NCBI GenBank assembly: GCA_964386405.1
Contig: CAYLRW010000033.1
Location: 1-17,807 of the forward strand
Direction: 5' to 3'
Source: RZYP01 sp964386405
GTDB taxonomy: Bacteria; Bacillota; Negativicutes; Acidaminococcales; Acidaminococcaceae
Length of the DNA stretch: 17,807 nucleotides
The position numbers and the translations under genes were made by a program. Positions 15,136-17,807 of this stretch are shown here, one piece after another. Under the pieces are notes generated by a model. That model searched no databases. It was not told where the DNA came from and was given only the letters and a program-made list of their open reading frames with translations. Positions within the stretch are counted from its first letter, which is position 1. Each line of letters opens with the position of its first letter.

Positions 15136-15165
15136 AAAACAGGGACCGTCATATAACGGTCCCTG
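15136..15165 (-). terminator. Intercistronic hairpin (partial terminator) between binding protein and permease
   Basis: A perfect 10-bp GC-rich stem (15165-15156 with 15149-15140 on the minus strand) with a 6-nt loop, followed by four T and more T-rich sequence. It is 38 nt after the binding-protein stop codon and about 70 nt before the permease start. As in the ugp operon, it sits between genes of one importer, which favours partial termination. Confidence 0.75.
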
Positions 15166-15203
15166 ATTCACTAAAAATTACTATTTTAGAATGAATGAAG
15201 GAA

Positions 15204-16238
15204 CTATTCCATTACTCTTACGCGGAACTGTTCTTTAATTTCTGCGTTATTATCAGCAAGTTTCTGCCAATCGATCTTCACTGCATTATCAATAAAGGTT
15301 TTCAGAGCAGGAGCGCCTGTTGGCGGCTCTACATCAGCACGAACGGAATGCATCCAGCCTTTGACAACAGCCTGTTGTCCTTCTTTGGACAACCACCAGT
15401 CAACAACTGCTTTTGCACCATCAGGGTTCTTAGTAGTGCTCATGATAGCAATCGGGCTTGGTACTACGATAACGCCGTCACCAGGATAAACAACCTTCAA
15501 TGGTTCTTTCTTGGTATCAGCAAGTTTCAAGATATTCTCTTCCAAAATCATTGCAGCTGCATATTCACCGGTCAGCAATTTGTTTTGGATTGCAGAGTTA
15601 CCTTGTTCAACGTGAATATCATTCGCTTTCAATTGGTCAAAATATTCCCAGCCATATTTGTCAGCCAAAGCGCCAACTGCTACATAGGCGGTACCGGAAA
15701 GCATTGGGTTAGGCATAGCAATCTTGCCTTTCCATTTTGGATCGGTCAAATCTTTCCAGGTTTTTGGAGCATCTTCAGGTTTTAATTTATCGGAGTTATA
15801 AGCAATAATCATGTTGGAAATACGAACAGCAGTCCAAGCGCCATCTTTGTCTTTAGCGCTGACAACGTCTTTCATGTTTGGTGAAACATAGTTTAGCAAG
15901 CGTTTGTCACTTTGCAATTTCAGATAATAAGAAGGATCTGCAACCATCAGCAGGTCAGCAGCAACTTTATCAGCTTTGATTTCGCCAGTGATCTTAGTGA
16001 TAACGTTTTCAGTACCACCTTGGAACCAAGATACCTTCATGTCTGGGAAAGCTTTTGCAATATTAGGTTTGCACATATTATCGATAATATCAGGATAAAT
16101 AGAAGTGTAAACCATTACATCGCCTTTCACCTTATTGCCACCCTTGTTGTCAGCAGCCTTTTTGTCGCCGCCGCAACCTGCTGCTACTACCATTGCAAGT
16201 ACTGCAGCAGTAGCAATCAACCATTTTGCCTTTTTCAC
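15204..16238 (-). CDS. Ferric/phosphonate-type solute-binding lipoprotein
   Basis: A 344-residue lipoprotein with lipobox VAAGC (lipidated Cys22) and COG1840-like features: VMVYTSIYPDII opening the mature domain, GTENVITKITGEI, DLLMVADPSYYLKL, RISNMIIAYNSDKL, then DPKWKGKIAMPNPMLSGTAY, which is typical of FbpA/AfuA relatives. The site after GEYAAAMI, where ferric-binding proteins commonly have paired tyrosines, reads LEENIL instead. The ligand may therefore not be free ferric iron. The ATG at 16244 is only 3 nt from the GGGAG Shine-Dalgarno; the GTG at 16238 lies 9 nt from it and gives a standard KKAKW signal start, so I prefer it. It is the first gene of the operon with the double permease and ATPase downstream. 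Confidence 0.88.
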   Translation of the reverse strand: MKKAKWLIATAAVLAMVVAAGCGGDKKAADNKGGNKVKGDVMVYTSIYPDIIDNMCKPNIAKAFPDMKVSWFQGGTENVITKITGEIKADKVAADLLMVADPSYYLKLQSDKRLLNYVSPNMKDVVSAKDKDGAWTAVRISNMIIAYNSDKLKPEDAPKTWKDLTDPKWKGKIAMPNPMLSGTAYVAVGALADKYGWEYFDQLKANDIHVEQGNSAIQNKLLTGEYAAAMILEENILKLADTKKEPLKVVYPGDGVIVVPSPIAIMSTTKNPDGAKAVVDWWLSKEGQQAVVKGWMHSVRADVEPPTGAPALKTFIDNAVKIDWQKLADNNAEIKEQFRVRVME

Positions 16239-16273
16239 AAACATCCACTCCCTTGTGTATTTTTGCAATCTGC

Positions 16274-16302
16274 TTTATAGATTTCGCCCCATCAATTCAA
16301 AA
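16274..16302 (-). promoter_or_regulatory. Candidate promoter of the ferric-type importer operon
   Basis: On the minus strand TTTTGA (16302-16297), a 17-nt spacer and TATAAA (16279-16274). The leader would be about 25-30 nt. The rest of the gap up to 16432 is very AT-rich; I see no Fur-type palindrome and no riboswitch core in it. Only a weak 5-bp hairpin (16405-16424) follows the FkbM gene, so read-through from that gene is possible. Confidence 0.45.
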
Positions 16303-16432
16303 TCCTGCTTACAATTGGAAAAAATTTTACACATTTTAATTTTTTTTCGCATTTTTTCTAAAAAATCACCCTCTCGGAAAAAACTTTCTTCCACCAGTAT
16401 ACAAAGGGACTTTTCGTATCCCCTATGGACTT

Positions 16433-17527
16433 TTATTGTCCCTGGGTGGCTTCCTGCGTAACAGCCAAAAAATTAAGCTCCCATGCTGGCACATAAGGAT
16501 GCTTTCTTAAATAAATCTTATAGTTTTTATTGAGATGCCACAGTAATAATGGCAAACGCCAAAGATCATCGTCGCGATGATAAGCGGCCACGAATAATTT
16601 GGGAGCCCATCTGCCGATTGTCTCAGCTGCCCCGCTCAAAGCCTCAAATTCTGCTCCTTCTACATCAAGCTTCATATAAGAAACTGGTCTGCCTTGCATG
16701 ATATGATCTACCGAATCAACAGGAACTTCTACTTTACCGTCAGACTGCAAAGCTGACTGTCTGCCGCCGCTGGCTGCAAAACTCAATGCTCCTTCTTCGC
16801 TCCATATACCTTTATTAAGCAAAAGAACATGTTCAAGTCCGGCTTTTTCGACAAAACGCTGTAATTTTTTAAAATTCTTACTGTCTGGTTCCAAGGCTAC
16901 TATTTCGCGATAGGAAAAAGCCGTATAATTAAGAAACTCTTTGATAGTGTCACCGTCATAGGCTCCCAGATCAACAAAAGTTTCATTCTTGCTAAATTGA
17001 AAGAGTTGGCGGCAGTCTTCTTCTCTTTGCGTGGTGATACGTTGCAAATAGTCTAATTTGCCACTCAACTTATAATTGAGCGTAGAAGCAAATACTTCTT
17101 TGGACTTTTCATCAGCCAAATTGGTATAAACTTCCATTAATTCTTTCTGATATTTTGCAAGCCAACTGCTGCTCACAACTTCATCGCCCTCGAAAAGCGG
17201 CAAGTGCGGTGCTAGTGTTTCATGTTTCTCGGCAAGTGCAAAAAAATGCTCCAGAACAACCGGTGACTCACTGGCAAAAGCAATAACGAGCAAAAAGTCC
17301 TGATATTGGCTGGCAACATCTGCATACTTGCAAATCTTGTAGCCGCGGAAAATTTGGCCGCGCACAAAATCATCACTGGCAAAGATAGCGGCAACCTTTA
17401 CGCCGTTAGCGTCACACCAGTCCAGTATCTTATCTGCGCCATTACCCATGCCATATAAAACTATGGGTTTGTTTGTATTTTTGAGCCTATCCCAGGCAGT
17501 TTCCGTTTCCTTTATAAAAGGCAGCAT
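16433..17527 (-). CDS. FkbM-family SAM-dependent methyltransferase with N-terminal nucleotide-binding-like domain
   Basis: A 364-residue soluble protein with two parts. Residues about 20-110 look like a Rossmann-type unit (VLYGMGNGADKILDW, then VAAIFASDD), as seen in some sugar-modifying FkbM proteins. Residues about 180-320 are the FkbM methyltransferase domain: SAM-binding VDLGAYDGDT (185-194), acidic strand end ALEPDSKNF (211-219), VPVDSVDHI, and SYMKLDVEGAEFEAL (283-297). FkbM enzymes O-methylate sugars, polyketides or other small molecules. The acceptor here is unknown. The open frame runs to 17596, but the ATG at 17527 has a GGAGA Shine-Dalgarno 5 nt upstream. It stands alone between the importer operon and the end repeat. 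Confidence 0.87.
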   Translation of the reverse strand: MLPFIKETETAWDRLKNTNKPIVLYGMGNGADKILDWCDANGVKVAAIFASDDFVRGQIFRGYKICKYADVASQYQDFLLVIAFASESPVVLEHFFALAEKHETLAPHLPLFEGDEVVSSSWLAKYQKELMEVYTNLADEKSKEVFASTLNYKLSGKLDYLQRITTQREEDCRQLFQFSKNETFVDLGAYDGDTIKEFLNYTAFSYREIVALEPDSKNFKKLQRFVEKAGLEHVLLLNKGIWSEEGALSFAASGGRQSALQSDGKVEVPVDSVDHIMQGRPVSYMKLDVEGAEFEALSGAAETIGRWAPKLFVAAYHRDDDLWRLPLLLWHLNKNYKIYLRKHPYVPAWELNFLAVTQEATQGQ

Positions 17528-17552
17528 AATTCTCCTTCTTTCCACCTTTATA

Positions 17553-17561
17553 ATTCTAGCA
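17553..17561 (-). promoter_or_regulatory. Candidate extended -10 promoter of the FkbM gene
   Basis: Minus strand TGC directly before TAGAAT (17558-17553). No good -35 is present at 17 nt. Predicted leader is about 19 nt to the ATG at 17527. Confidence 0.4.
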
Positions 17562-17674
17562 TGAGGCTCGGCTTTCTGAAAAGCTACTTCAAGCAATTAT
17601 TATTGTTTTCTTTAGAGTCTACTAAAATCGGCAATGGCTAAAGTGTCCTCTGGCAATATCGACATATGTCTATC

Positions 17675-17741
17675 GGCAAGGATTGAAGAGTTCCTCTGGA
17701 CCATTCCACACGCGACAACTCGCCTGCCAGCAGTCGGTCGC
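17675..17741 (-). repeat. Inward-facing end repeat, copy B (possible gene remnant or structured element)
   Basis: Minus-strand bases 17714-17691 match copy A (32-55) over 24 identical nt, with weaker similarity to about 17675. The hairpin before the core pairs GCGAC (17741-17737) with GTCGC (17716-17712) and, after a one-base bulge, GACT (17735-17732) with AGTT (17720-17717, one G-T pair). A minus-strand frame is open from 17802 to a TAG at 17640-17638 (54 codons, no ATG, a stop at 17805-17803) and includes LSRVEWSRGTLQSLP. If once coding, this copy looks like a remnant. It lies about 145 nt upstream of the FkbM gene on the same strand. Outside this element, 17742-17807 shows no feature I can name. 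Confidence 0.6.
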
Positions 17742-17807
17742 TGATGTGCAGCAAGCCCGTCGCATCTTTACCCCTTGCCTCTTTGTAGTTTTGATATACT
17801 TGCTACT

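Noticed and set aside
15060..15155. 31-codon leader peptide starting inside the hairpin before the double permease
   Set aside because: Its start is inside a strong stem and the composition is unremarkable; kept only as part of the intergenic finding.
16239..16432. Fur operator or thiamine riboswitch upstream of the ferric-type importer
   Set aside because: No GATAATGATAATC-like palindrome and no riboswitch core sequence could be found in this AT-rich gap.
17661..17670. Perfect palindrome GACATATGTC
   Set aside because: Ten bases, a single occurrence, and the flanks do not extend the symmetry; expected by chance at this size.

Overview
The window is about 40% G+C and densely coded. It looks like chromosomal DNA of a low-GC Firmicute. 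Strong Shine-Dalgarno sequences, extended -10 promoters, lipoprotein binding proteins and a Bacillus-type PhoP box all point that way. A gut Negativicute is plausible, but that is inference and no taxonomic marker gene is present. I see no rRNA, tRNA, CRISPR array, transposase or phage gene. The content is mainly transport genes.

Layout. (1) 1-72: inward-facing copy A of a short repeat. (2) 216-1758, minus strand: a HAD-IIA phosphatase followed by a DUF1624-type membrane protein, ended by a nested-stem terminator. (3) 1900-3233, plus strand: an EamA exporter and a membrane-anchored rhodanese lipoprotein, ended by a 17-bp bidirectional hairpin. (4) 3296-8335, minus strand: a ugpBAEC-type glycerol-3-phosphate importer plus a xylose-isomerase-like TIM-barrel enzyme, preceded by four 11-bp-phased PhoP-like repeats. 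(5) 8408-11083, minus strand: a three-gene importer of the TrpXYZ type (ABC_sub_bind lipoprotein, LIV-like permease, ATPase). (6) 11216-16238, minus strand: a ferric/phosphonate-type importer (binding protein, double-domain permease, ATPase) and, behind a terminator, a second binding protein with its own promoter. (7) 16433-17527, minus strand: an FkbM-type methyltransferase with an N-terminal nucleotide-binding-like domain. (8) 17675-17741: copy B of the end repeat on the minus strand.

How the parts work together. The ugp operon has a promoter that fits phosphate-starvation control, which independently supports an organophosphate substrate. Both this operon and the ferric-type operon carry a strong hairpin between the abundant binding protein and the permease, probably to keep the lipoprotein transcript in excess. 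The trp-type operon is instead tightly coupled (1-nt gap, then a 1-nt overlap). The ferric-type binding proteins lack an obvious tandem-tyrosine iron site, so their substrate is open.

The least explained feature is the pair of inward-facing end repeats. They share 24 identical bases next to a hairpin whose basal stem differs by compensating changes. The same stretch can be read as a shared peptide tail. Because the window length is irregular and both ends lie in this repeat, the window may be one complete assembly contig broken at a dispersed repeat; this is inference.
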